From DYEC01 sp034434695 (lineage in GTDB: Bacteria > Chloroflexota > Anaerolineae > Anaerolineales > Anaerolineaceae), in contig DAOTYY010000130.1 of NCBI GenBank assembly GCA_034434695.1, positions 1 to 18,212 on the forward strand: a stretch of DNA of 18,212 nucleotides, read 5' to 3'. How positions within the stretch are numbered: the first letter of the stretch is position 1; each line of letters starts with the position of its first letter. A program made the position numbers and the translations under genes. Shown one piece after another: positions 6,900 through 14,540 of this stretch. A model generated the notes under the pieces. It saw only the letters and a program-made list of their open reading frames with translations, searched no databases and had not been told where the DNA came from.

Positions 6900-7691
6900 G
6901 TGTGGCAAGTCCGCATGGAAAGTAACAGCCCGGTTCACAGAGCTGACGCTAGGGTTAAGGTAACTTTGACTCTTGCGTTTATTTTATTTCTAAACATGGC
7001 TCCCCATCAAGCCTGGCCTATCTATATTCTATTCTTAACCGTCTTGCTTTCGATGATACTTCTAGCACGCATGAGCATCTGGAGAGTGATCAGGCGTACT
7101 CTGCTGGTGACACCGTTTATTCTGGCTGCTTTTCCACTGATTTTTAGCGGACCTGTACCGCATCTCTCTATCTCCATCTTTGGGTCCGATGTGATAAAGT
7201 ATAGTCCGGAAGGACTTGGACGTTTCATTAGCATCGCAGTAAAAGCCTGGCTTTCGACATCGGCGGCGATTATGCTTACTTTGACAACCAGCTTTCCAGA
7301 TATATTAACAGCTTTGGCATATTACGGCGTCCCCAAGTTGTTCATTGCAATTTTAGGATTGATGTGGCGCTATCTGTTTATTATCAATGATGAAGTACTG
7401 CGTATGATGCGAGCCCGTGACAGCCGTAGTGCTGTTACACCATGTACTCAGCAAGTGGGCGGGTCACTCTTCTGGCGTGCTAGGGTAACCGGAAGTATGG
7501 TAGGGAGCTTACTCCTGCGTTCTCTGGAACGCAGTGTTCGCCTCTATGCTGCTATGTTATCGCGCGGGTACAATGGCGAGTTGTTCACCCTTGAGGCAAA
7601 CGCACTTTCACATACAGAGCGTCGTATACTCAGTTTGGGTGTTCTCTTGTTGGGGGTGTTATGGGGAATGAGTTTGTTTATCGGAGATTGA
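6900..7691 (+). CDS. cbiQ: CbiQ/NikQ-type ECF transporter transmembrane (T) component
   Basis: Membrane-embedded coupling subunit that transmits ATPase movement from CbiO to CbiM. It has several hydrophobic segments (for example FILFLNMAP, YILFLTVLLSMILL and IFSLGVLLLGVLWG-like runs) and the two coupling-helix motifs of the family: RARDSR near residues 170-175 and SRGYNG near 222-227. The opening ESNSPVHRADARVKV matches the CbiQ start pattern. I prefer the GTG at 6900 because GAGGG (6889-6893) is six bases upstream; a TTG at 6897 and an ATG at 6915 are alternatives. It follows the cbiM stop by 3 bases and is followed by cbiO after 3 bases, so the three genes form one operon. Confidence 0.88.
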   Translation: MWQVRMESNSPVHRADARVKVTLTLAFILFLNMAPHQAWPIYILFLTVLLSMILLARMSIWRVIRRTLLVTPFILAAFPLIFSGPVPHLSISIFGSDVIKYSPEGLGRFISIAVKAWLSTSAAIMLTLTTSFPDILTALAYYGVPKLFIAILGLMWRYLFIINDEVLRMMRARDSRSAVTPCTQQVGGSLFWRARVTGSMVGSLLLRSLERSVRLYAAMLSRGYNGELFTLEANALSHTERRILSLGVLLLGVLWGMSLFIGD

Positions 7692-7694
7692 ATA

Positions 7695-8399
7695 TTGAAC
7701 CCGATCATTGAAATTCGTGGACTTTCCTATACTTACCCAGATGGCAAACAAGCCCTACACGAGATCAATTTGACTATAAAGACGGGCGAAAAAGTTGCTT
7801 TAGTAGGCGCCAACGGCGCGGGCAAGTCCACCTTATTGTTAAGTTTGAATGGCGTTCTGCAGGGAGAAGGGGCAGTCTTTATCAATGGGATCGAGGTCAA
7901 ACGGGAAAATCTAAGATACATTCGGGCAATGGTTGGGATCGTTTTTCAAAATCCGGATGACCAGCTTTTTTCACCAACTGTTTTTGAAGATGTGGCGTAT
8001 GGCCCAATGTATCAGGGCTTTTCCAAAGTGATGGTTCAAGAAAGGGTAAAACAAGCACTCCAAGCCGTGCGAATGGAAGACTACGTCAACCGAAACCCGC
8101 ATCACCTCAGTCATGGCGAGAAAAAACGCATTGCCATTGCCACTGTACTATCTATGCAGTCACAAATTTTGGCATTGGATGAACCAACCTCAGAATTAGA
8201 TCCTCGAGCCCGGCGCGAGCTTATAGCATTGTTGCTGGAGCTTCCGCAAACAATGATTGTCGCCACCCATGACCTGGATCTTGCACGGCAACTTACCACG
8301 CGAACTGTGCTACTCAGTCAGGGCAGAATAATTGCAGACGATATAACCACCAATATTCTCAATAATGAAATTCTATTGACGGACCACGAGTTGAATTAG
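7695..8399 (+). CDS. cbiO: CbiO/NikO-type ECF transporter ATPase
   Basis: Cytoplasmic ABC ATPase that powers the cobalt/nickel importer. In 234 residues it has Walker A GANGAGKSTL (about 38-47), the Q-loop in VFQNPDDQLF (about 83-92), the ABC signature LSHGEKKRIAIA (about 138-149), Walker B ILALDEPTSELD (about 157-168) and the switch histidine in THD (about 191-193). The QNPDDQLF phrase is characteristic of ECF ATPases. The start is a TTG at 7695, with GGAG at 7683-7686 eight bases upstream. The next in-frame start would remove the first beta strand, so TTG is favoured. The family usually runs 230-280 residues, so this is a short but complete example. It is the last gene of the operon. Confidence 0.92.
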   Translation: MNPIIEIRGLSYTYPDGKQALHEINLTIKTGEKVALVGANGAGKSTLLLSLNGVLQGEGAVFINGIEVKRENLRYIRAMVGIVFQNPDDQLFSPTVFEDVAYGPMYQGFSKVMVQERVKQALQAVRMEDYVNRNPHHLSHGEKKRIAIATVLSMQSQILALDEPTSELDPRARRELIALLLELPQTMIVATHDLDLARQLTTRTVLLSQGRIIADDITTNILNNEILLTDHELN

Positions 8400-8436
8400 C
8401 AGAACGTGAAAGCTGAAAATGATGATTGACGCGAGT

Positions 8437-8466
8437 TTTCCTGTTCGAGGTTGCTCGAACAGGAAA
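8437..8466 (+). terminator. Perfect 13-bp hairpin after cbiO
   Basis: Arms TTTCCTGTTCGAG (8437-8449) and its exact complement (8454-8466) enclose a 4-base loop GTTG. It starts 37 bases after the cbiO stop and could end that operon or protect its 3' end. No T-run follows on either strand, so it is not a textbook intrinsic terminator. Confidence 0.45.
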
Positions 8467-8900
8467 CCCCTACAAGAGAATAAAGATTGATGAACTGAGG
8501 TATTGAAAAACGCGGTTGTGCATTGTTTGACCAGATCGTTCCGCAAACGTAATGTTGCTGCCCCAATTCGTTCAAAACGTACCAGAAATTGACGGCGAGA
8601 ACCCCCTAATGGAAAAGAGGCGGGCTTCTCCTCTCGATGGTTTTTACGGCAGGCTTGATGTTAGGTGAGAAGGTATTTGTGTCTTTCTGTATGGTGAGAA
8701 AATCGGTGTTGATGAGTTGCCGCTGAAACAGAAGAGCGGCCTCCGCGTCTATAAATTTTGATTTTATGGTGGGAGTCGAGCAGGCGTATCCCTCAAGTCT
8801 CATTATCTTGGAGGCTACTCTCAACAACTTTGAGGTCCTCCCATTAACTGCGAGAGCCGACATTTGCTCAGCAACCTGGCGTTCTTTCCACGGTTTTCAC
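8467..8900. other. Stretch with no supported gene
   Basis: Open frames here are short and have no recognisable motif or good ribosome-binding site. A minus-strand frame from about 8863 to 8606 (85 codons) and another minus-strand frame around 8480-8600 containing FERIGAATLRLRNDLVK look mildly protein-like. They are in different frames and may be remains of one degraded gene. I cannot assign either. Confidence 0.4.
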
Positions 8901-8937
8901 GTCGTACAATCTCATCGTACAATAAATCTTGTACGAC
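8901..8937. repeat. GTCGTACAA repeat array with a recombinase-core-like inverted pair
   Basis: GTCGTACAA occurs at 8901-8909, TCGTACAA at 8915-8922, and the inverse TTGTACGAC at 8929-8937. A fourth near-copy, GTCGCACAA, lies at 9004-9012, 28 bases before the recombinase start codon. The second and third copies form inverted 8-base arms around a 6-base centre (TAAATC, 8923-8928). Extending the arms to 11 bases gives the 11-6-11 architecture of dif-type and integrase core sites, with the outer three bases of each arm not matching. The first copy is a direct repeat beside it. Because it lies just upstream of a tyrosine recombinase gene, a recombination or autoregulatory site is likely. Confidence 0.6.
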
Positions 8938-8944
8938 ACAAAAA

Positions 8945-8979
8945 CCCCGAAAACGGCTCAAAAACTGGCGTTTTTGGGG
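8945..8979. repeat. Imperfect inverted repeat (13-base arms)
   Basis: CCCCGAAAACGGC (8945-8957) pairs with GGCGTTTTTGGGG (8967-8979), with one G-U pair and one mismatch, around a 9-base loop. On the minus strand the stem is followed by TTTTT (8944-8940), so it has the form of an intrinsic terminator for leftward transcription, although no leftward gene is visible. It lies between the repeat array and the recombinase. Confidence 0.45.
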
Positions 8980-9039
8980 CTGAAAAGGGATCTTATAAAT
9001 CACGTCGCACAATGTTTTTGACGAAAGGAAAGCGCTCCG

Positions 9040-9795
9040 ATGAACCTGATAGCTGACTTCTTCTCCACCCTCTCCAGCCCCCGCACGGTGGAACGTTACC
9101 GCACTGCGCCGGAAGAATTCACCGCCTGGTACAGGCAGACCAACAGCGCAGAACCCGACTGGAATTTACTCACCACCGTCGAGGTGAAGGATTACATCGC
9201 TTATCTGCAGATCGTGAGGCGTTTGTCCCCCGTCAGCGTCAACCTGCGCCTGGCAGCGATCTGTTCGCTGCTGAAACACCTGGGGTACAGCCTGCGGGTG
9301 AAGGGTCCCCAACCGGGTGCTTTCGCCCGTGCAGGCGCTCACCCCGCGTGAATCGGGCAGGCTGCTGGCTGCTCTGAGGACAGCACACGCGATACCGTCG
9401 TCCTCAACCTGCTGGCGCGGGCATGGCTGCGGGTGAGCAAAGTGACCGCATTGCAGATGGCAGATGTGGAGCTGAACGGACGTTCGGGCTGGCTGACCAT
9501 CCGCAGCGGCAAGGGGAACGAGACCCGCCGTGTGCCGCTCAACAGTGAGGCGCGTCAGGCACCTCAGGCATGGCTGGAAGTGTGCCCGCAGGCGCAGACG
9601 AAGGCGGTGTTTCTCTCTCGCAGCGGCAGACTGCTGGATGAGCGCGATGTCCAGCGCATGGTGGCAGAATACACCCGCATTGCTGGAGTGGACGCCAGCC
9701 CGCACACTCTGCTGGAACATTCCCGCCTGGAGACGACCAGGCGTTACCTGCACCCGACCGCCGGGCAGATGCGGGAGGCGGTGGAGGGAGTGTGA
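9040..9795 (+). pseudogene. Tyrosine recombinase (phage-integrase/XerCD-like) pseudogene
   Basis: From the ATG at 9040 the first 90 or so residues form a SAM-like core-binding domain (SPRTVERYRTAPEEFTAWY, then VKDYIAYLQ). The reading frame changes at about 9320 (continuing as LSPVQALTPRESGRLLAAL) and again near 9375 (EDSTRDTVVLNLLARA), and then runs on to the TGA at 9793-9795. The catalytic domain keeps the first arginine (LRVSKVTAL), the lysine hairpin (RSGKGNETRRVPL), the late histidine (EHSRLETT) and the tyrosine nucleophile (RRYLHP). The block carrying the HxxR motif is missing: SPHTL joins directly to LEHSRL, an in-frame loss of about 20 residues. The protein would therefore be inactive even without the frameshifts. 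It is GC-richer than its surroundings, which suggests acquisition. Confidence 0.82.
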
Positions 9796-10078
9796 CCGTC
9801 AACATTTCAACTGTGCAGCCCATAAAGAATAAGTCGGCATGTGAAATACTCTCTGGTAGTCGAGTGCCTGTCTTCCCACTGGATGAACGAGCAAGGCGCA
9901 CGTCAACAAGCGCACGTTGAACGCAACCAGCCCACTGGAGCAAGAATCGTTTGCAGAAAAAAGCCGCCAGACTTGGTTCCCAACTAACACCAGCGTAATT
10001 GCTATTTTCAAGAAACGATGTTAGCCCGCTTTTACCTTTCAGAAACCAGAAATTCCATAATAGCAGATTGTCTTTCAC
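9796..10078. other. Spacer between recombinase remnant and IS, no supported gene
   Basis: I see no coding frame with recognisable motifs. The only structure is a short direct repeat of GCGCACGT (9896-9903 and 9910-9917). Recombinase-site-like GTCGTACAA copies are not repeated here, so a right-hand partner site is not evident. Confidence 0.4.
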
Positions 10079-10095
10079 CTCGAGTTTAGACAAAA
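10079..10095 (+). repeat. Left terminal inverted repeat of the IS
   Basis: Seventeen bases, CTCGAGTTTAGACAAAA, exactly complementary to 11400-11416. Similarity drops immediately inside and outside these limits, which sets the element ends. Confidence 0.88.
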
Positions 10096-10149
10096 TTGTG
10101 GGCGGTCTTACCCTTGAGCAAAACCGCCCTTTGGTAAAAACTGGGAATT

Positions 10150-11390
10150 GTGAACACAACAATTTCTCCCAAAGAGAACATCAACATTCTTATCGAATTT
10201 CGTCAAGAGGTTTATGAGCATGTCTTTCGGAAACGCTGCGCTGCTCTGTTCGATACACTGGATGCTCTCTCGTCCGGTGGGACATTTCCTTCTTTTGCCT
10301 ACTTGAGCCAGAGCGAACGCTTTCAACGTCAGTAGCCGAGCCTGTATACGGCAGTAGAAGATGGGCAGATAAATACTGAAGCCATGCATCGCCTTCTGGT
10401 CGGTCAACTGCCACACCAAGGCATCTGTGTCTTTCCGCTGGATAGCTCATCCTGGGCGCGCCTTCGCAGCCGCGTGCTGGAAGAGCTACAGTATGTCTAT
10501 CAGGCTTCCAGTGATATAGATGGCGGCAATGTCACGATTAGCTGCCCTTACTCCCTGTTGAAATGGTGCGCCGAAGCCCATCCGAGCTGGTCGCTGCCGC
10601 CAGACGTGCGGCGTATTTCGAGCGAGCAACCCGTACGGGTTACGAGCAAACGGCGCAGGATGTAGGTGCAGCGCAAATCCAGCACTGGCCAAAGCCCGCA
10701 CATGCTGCTCGCAGGCGCTGGATATTGTTTCCGCGGATGGAAAATATGGCAATGGGCGCTTTTTGTCCCGCGTGAGTGGCTTGCGAGTAGAGATTGTGAC
10801 CCGTTTGCGCTCTGACCGCGTGTTTTACCGCCCAGCCAAGCCTGCCCCAAGCAAATGCAGACGTTCATCCAGCTATGGTGAGCGTTTCGCCTTCAAAGAC
10901 GAACAAACGTAAGGCTGTCCAGACGAAGTCCAGGAATTCCAGCATGAACACGACGGTAAGGTATGTCTGAAACGCTGGAAGGGACTCCGTGACAAACACG
11001 CTCCCGCCTGACCTGCGACACCTTCCGCACAGAGACGCGTCTGGAGAAAGACAAACTGCCTGAAGCTGTCTGGTTCGCCTGGCTGCCGCCTGTCCAGCCA
11101 TCCCTTGGAATAGTGATCACTGCCCAGACCATTTGGAACGCTTACATCCATCACTGGACGATTGAACCAGCCATGCGCTTCCGAAGAGAGACCCTGGGTT
11201 GGACCTTGCCCCGCTTCCAGTCCGCCAAGACAGGCGATATATGGACTGGCTGGTGGTGTTGTCTCATTGGATGCTCTTCCTGGCGCGTCCGTTCGTCACA
11301 GATTCTCTCTTGCCTTGGCAGAAGGCGCAAAGAAGCCTGACCCTGCGTTCGATTGGTAAGGTACTGTTCTCACCCTGATACTTGCGTCCG
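10150..11390 (+). pseudogene. DDE (IS701-like) transposase pseudogene
   Basis: A GTG at 10150 starts TTISPKENINILIEFRQ, typical of this transposase group. The frame hits TAG at 10333, where the family has tryptophan, and continues in the same frame as PSLYTAVEDG to the first catalytic Asp in FPLDSSSWARL. After a TAG near 10663 the protein resumes in another frame with SADGKYGNGRFL (second Asp) and VTRLRSDRVFYRPA, then TAA at 10910, again where tryptophan is expected. Another frame shift leads to IEPAMRFRRETLGWTLPRFQ (third acidic residue, Glu) and then, shifted again, to WMLFLARPFVTDSLLPWQ. At least two stops and three frame changes make it inactive. The D-D-E residues themselves are still visible. 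Confidence 0.85.
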
Positions 11391-11399
11391 GGAAAAACG

Positions 11400-11416
11400 T
11401 TTTGTCTAAACTCGAG
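11400..11416 (-). repeat. Right terminal inverted repeat of the IS
   Basis: Exact reverse complement of the left repeat, located just after the transposase remnant. Perfect conservation despite a heavily damaged gene is consistent with a rather recent loss of function or continuing use of the ends in trans. Confidence 0.88.
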
Positions 11417-11575
11417 TTTTGAGATTATGATGGTCATTACTGCTCATTTTCTTCACCTCGTAATCACGATGGGTTTTGGATAAGCCATATCTTAAGAGAC
11501 CTTTCTCCCCAAAACAAAGATAGCCAAATCATTTTTACTGAGCGTGTAATATTACTTAACACTTTAAGAATATCC

Positions 11576-11604
11576 TTGCGTTTTTTTGAGTAATATCTGA
11601 TAAT
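11576..11604 (+). promoter_or_regulatory. Sigma-70-type promoter of fhs
   Basis: The -35 TTGCGT (11576-11581) and -10 GATAAT (11599-11604) have a 17-base spacer. The predicted start near 11611 gives a leader of about 47 bases ending in AAAGGAGA before the ATG. The promoter lies outside the upstream IS. I see no other feature in 11417-11575. Confidence 0.55.
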
Positions 11605-11657
11605 AGCACAGTAATTCCCGAAAATATTAACAAATCGAAAGGAGACAAATCAATAAT

Positions 11658-13574
11658 ATGAGTACAGTGCAACGACCCAAGATTTCCCCTGTGCTATTGA
11701 AGAGGGTATCACCGGTGCCATCAGACATCGAAATTGCTCAGGCAGCAGAGCTTAAACCAATTGCCCAATTGGCAGAGGAACTAGGTCTCTTACCTGAAGA
11801 AATCGAATTCTATGGTCCTTACAAAGCAAAAGTTAAGCTGGAAGTTCTGCAACGATTGGCAGACGTGCCGGATGGCAAATACATAGATGTGACTGCAATT
11901 ACGCCAACACCACTTGGAGAGGGCAAAACCACAACCACCGTTGGCTTGAGTCAGGCTTTGGGTGCTCACTTGGGCTATCGTGTCATGACCTGTATCCGCC
12001 AGCCCAGCCAGGGTCCAACTTTTGGCATCAAAGGCGGCGCGGCTGGCGGCGGTTACAGTCAGGTTGTTCCAATGGAAGACTTCAATTTGCACCTAACAGG
12101 CGATATTCACGCCATCACGGCAGCGAATAATCTGTTGGCTGCGGCAATTGATGTGCGCATACTTCATGAATCGGGCGCTACCGATGAACAGCTTTTTGAG
12201 CGGTTTTGTCCTAAGGATAAAACCGGCAAGCGGCGTTTCGGCCGCGGTATGCTGGGACGCCTAAAGAAACTGGGGATTGACAAGACCGATCCGGACGAGC
12301 TCACCGCTGAAGAACGGCGCAGGATGTTCCGGTTGGATATTGATCCGGACAGCATTACCTGGCGGCGAGTGGTTGACACAAGTGATCGTTTCCTGAGAGG
12401 AATTACCATTGGGCAGGGTCCAGAAGAAAAAGGTTTTGAGCGCTCCACAGGATTTGACATCACAGTCGCCAGCGAAATCATGGCAATTTTGGCTCTGACC
12501 ACCAGTCTTGCAGATATGCGCGAACGCTTTGGGAAAATCGTTGTTGCGCTGAGCAAAAACGGTGAAGCGATCACCGCTGAAGATTTGGGAGTCGCCGGCG
12601 CAATGGCTGTTTTAATGCGCGATGCCATCAAACCCAACTTAATGCAGACTCTGGAAGGGACACCTGTCTTTGTCCATGCCGGCCCATTTGCGAATATTGC
12701 GCATGGAAACAGTTCAATTCTGGCGGACAAAATCGGCTTGAAACTAGCCGATTTTGTTGTGACTGAGTCCGGGTTTGGCTCGGACATGGGGATGGAAAAG
12801 TTCTTTAACATCAAGTGCCGCTATTCAGGATTAATTCCCAATGTAGTCGTAATGGTCACTACCGTGCGAGCACTGAAAATGCATGGTGGAGGTCCTAAGG
12901 TGGTTGCCGGAAGACCACTGGCGACAGAATACACTGACGAGAATCTGGAGTTGCTTGCCAAAGGTCTGCCTAATCTTATCCATCACATTCAAGTCGCCCG
13001 CAAATTTGGGATTCCGGTGGTGGTTGCGATTAACAAATTCGCCACTGATACCGACGCTGAGCTGGCGCTGATACACAAGGCAGCGATTGAGGAAGGTGGC
13101 GCCGAGGATGCAGTTGTCTGCCGGCATTGGGAGCTAGGCGGTGAAGGCGCTCTCGACCTAGCGAAAGCAGTGGTCAAAGCAACTGAAAAGCCCTCAAATT
13201 TCCAGTTCCTTTACCCGCTAGACTGGCCTATCAAAAAGAAAATTGAAACGATCGCTAGGGAAGTATACGGAGCTGACGGAGTGGATTATATGCCAGAAGC
13301 AGAAGCAAAAATCGAAGAATATACCCGCTTGGGCTTTGATAAGTTACCAATTTGCATGGCTAAGACCCATCTCAGCCTGAGCCACGATGCAACCCTTAAA
13401 GGTGTACCAAAGGGCTTTCGTATGCCGGTTCGTGATGTACGCGCCTCCGTTGGGGCCGGGTTTATTTACCCCCTGTTTGGAACCATGAGCACCATGCCTG
13501 GCCTGCCAACCCGCCCTGCATTCTTTGATGTTGACCTTGATCTGGAGACTGGACGCGTGATCGGATTGTTTTAG
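11658..13574 (+). CDS. fhs: Formate-tetrahydrofolate ligase (long form)
   Basis: ATP-dependent ligase making 10-formyl-tetrahydrofolate from formate. It acts in purine and formyl-Met supply and in the methyl branch of the Wood-Ljungdahl pathway; it is cytoplasmic. The 638 residues exceed the roughly 555-560 of the common bacterial enzyme and match the synthetase domain of eukaryotic C1-THF synthase. Extra sequence lies around 185-235 (GRRFGRG-type stretch, then RLKKLGIDKTDPDELTAEE). The ATP site is TPTPLGEGKTTTT at 82-94, followed by RQPSQGPTFGIKGGAAGGGY and, later, EGTPVFVHAGPFANIAHGNS and GAGFIYPLFGTMSTMPGLPTR, all hallmark segments in order. The ATG at 11658 follows AAAGGAGA with good spacing. 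It stands alone, with its own promoter and a hairpin after it. Confidence 0.96.
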   Translation: MSTVQRPKISPVLLKRVSPVPSDIEIAQAAELKPIAQLAEELGLLPEEIEFYGPYKAKVKLEVLQRLADVPDGKYIDVTAITPTPLGEGKTTTTVGLSQALGAHLGYRVMTCIRQPSQGPTFGIKGGAAGGGYSQVVPMEDFNLHLTGDIHAITAANNLLAAAIDVRILHESGATDEQLFERFCPKDKTGKRRFGRGMLGRLKKLGIDKTDPDELTAEERRRMFRLDIDPDSITWRRVVDTSDRFLRGITIGQGPEEKGFERSTGFDITVASEIMAILALTTSLADMRERFGKIVVALSKNGEAITAEDLGVAGAMAVLMRDAIKPNLMQTLEGTPVFVHAGPFANIAHGNSSILADKIGLKLADFVVTESGFGSDMGMEKFFNIKCRYSGLIPNVVVMVTTVRALKMHGGGPKVVAGRPLATEYTDENLELLAKGLPNLIHHIQVARKFGIPVVVAINKFATDTDAELALIHKAAIEEGGAEDAVVCRHWELGGEGALDLAKAVVKATEKPSNFQFLYPLDWPIKKKIETIAREVYGADGVDYMPEAEAKIEEYTRLGFDKLPICMAKTHLSLSHDATLKGVPKGFRMPVRDVRASVGAGFIYPLFGTMSTMPGLPTRPAFFDVDLDLETGRVIGLF

Positions 13575-13600
13575 CACATTACTATTCCTCAAGCACCTGC

Positions 13601-13636
13601 AAGGATGGCAAAATATCAATCTGTTTTGCCATCCTT
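13601..13636 (+). terminator. Hairpin terminator after fhs
   Basis: The perfect 13-bp arms AAGGATGGCAAAA (13601-13613) and TTTTGCCATCCTT (13624-13636) enclose a 10-base loop, 26 bases after the fhs stop codon. The run of U after the stem is poor (ATGTTTAA), so termination may be partial, but position and symmetry fit. Confidence 0.6.
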
Positions 13637-13694
13637 ATGTTTAATCCAGCGAAAATCAGGGTAGAATGGGGTAACTCTGTAAAATGGAGCTCGC

Positions 13695-14489
13695 ATGTTC
13701 ATCTTTTTATCTAAGTTTCTCCCCCTCTTTATCTATCCGCTTGGACTAAGCTGCTTACTCTTGATCCTTGCCCTTTTTTCTCGTAAATCAAGACGTACAC
13801 AATCGGCATTCATCCTTCTAGCGTTTCTATTCCTCTGGGCAGGAGGAAACCGCTGGATTGCTTTCAGCGTAGTGCGTTCGCTGGAGTGGCAATTTCTTCC
13901 ACCCGCAGAAATTCCCTCAGCGGATGTCATTGTCATTCTGGGTGGTGGTACTGACAGCGCAGACTATCCCCGTCCAATGGTTGAACTTTCTGCAGCAGGT
14001 GATCGGGTTTTATATGGAGCCTTACTCTACAAACAGGGTAAAGCACCCCTACTATTGTTAAGTGGCGGAAACATTAAATTTTTAGGTGATTCTTCCAGCA
14101 CTCCCGCCGAACAAATGGCAGAAATCCTTGAGTTGACCGGTGTGCCACAAAGCGCACTGATCTTAGAAACCCAATCGTTGAACACCTATGAAAACGCCTT
14201 GTACAGTGCAAAAATTCTTAAGGAAAAAGGCTACAAACAAGCCATTTTAGTAACATCCGCCATACACATGCCGCGCTCCGTCGCATTATTTAGAAAGCAA
14301 GGCATTGAAGTCATCCCGGCGCCAACGGATTTCAAAGTCACCGAACTTCAGTGGCAAAACCTTACCCAGCCTTCCCTTGAAGCGCAATTGATCAACTTTA
14401 TTCCTAGCTCGACAAACCTTGAATGGTTAACAGCAACGCTCAAAGAGTACATTGGTATTTTGGTTTATCGTTTGAGAGGATGGATATGA
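13695..14489 (+). CDS. YdcF/ElyC/SanA-type (DUF218) membrane protein
   Basis: The N-terminus has two membrane segments (about 5-28 and 37-60, separated by the basic RKSRR), then a DUF218 domain from about 75 to 225. Domain landmarks are ADVIVILGGGTD (76-87), LLLSGGN (120-126), ETQSLNTYENA (158-168) and ILVTSAIHMPRSVALFRKQG (184-203). Relatives such as ElyC and SanA affect envelope biogenesis and vancomycin or detergent sensitivity in enterobacteria; the biochemical activity is not settled, so no reaction is claimed. The 264 residues are close to the ElyC length. The ATG at 13695 has GGAG five bases upstream. A weak -10-like TAGAAT (13662-13667) lies before it. Confidence 0.82.
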   Translation: MFIFLSKFLPLFIYPLGLSCLLLILALFSRKSRRTQSAFILLAFLFLWAGGNRWIAFSVVRSLEWQFLPPAEIPSADVIVILGGGTDSADYPRPMVELSAAGDRVLYGALLYKQGKAPLLLLSGGNIKFLGDSSSTPAEQMAEILELTGVPQSALILETQSLNTYENALYSAKILKEKGYKQAILVTSAIHMPRSVALFRKQGIEVIPAPTDFKVTELQWQNLTQPSLEAQLINFIPSSTNLEWLTATLKEYIGILVYRLRGWI

Positions 14490-14540
14490 TTCTTTTGTAA
14501 TGTGATTAGCAAATAAAAGGATTGTGACCCGGAGGATAAA

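Larger units (their letters stand above)
10079..11416 (+). mobile_element. Decayed insertion sequence with perfect 17-bp terminal inverted repeats
   Basis: The left end CTCGAGTTTAGACAAAA (10079-10095) and its exact complement (11400-11416) bound about 1.34 kb that contains a single broken DDE transposase gene. The coherence of ends and gene identifies a complete but inactive IS. No clear target-site duplication is visible in the flanks (left flank ends TTTCAC, right begins TTTTGA), so the site has drifted or the element recombined. The transposase resembles an IS701-like DDE group common in Chloroflexota and actinobacteria; the exact family is not certain. It sits about 160 bases upstream of the fhs promoter. 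Confidence 0.85.

Noticed and set aside
8901..9012. CRISPR array
   Set aside because: The repeats are only about 9 bases, mixed in orientation, irregularly spaced, and no cas gene is present.
9166..10162. Overlapping minus-strand open frames (195 and 207 codons)
   Set aside because: They are antisense shadows in GC-rich sequence over the recombinase pseudogene, whose homology is on the plus strand.
10333..10912. Stop-codon recoding (tryptophan at TAG/TAA) in the transposase
   Set aside because: Stops at expected Trp positions suggested recoding, but several frame changes in the same gene and normal stop use elsewhere point to simple decay.
12164..12814. 216-codon minus-strand open frame
   Set aside because: It is antisense to fhs and is explained by the codon use of the real gene.
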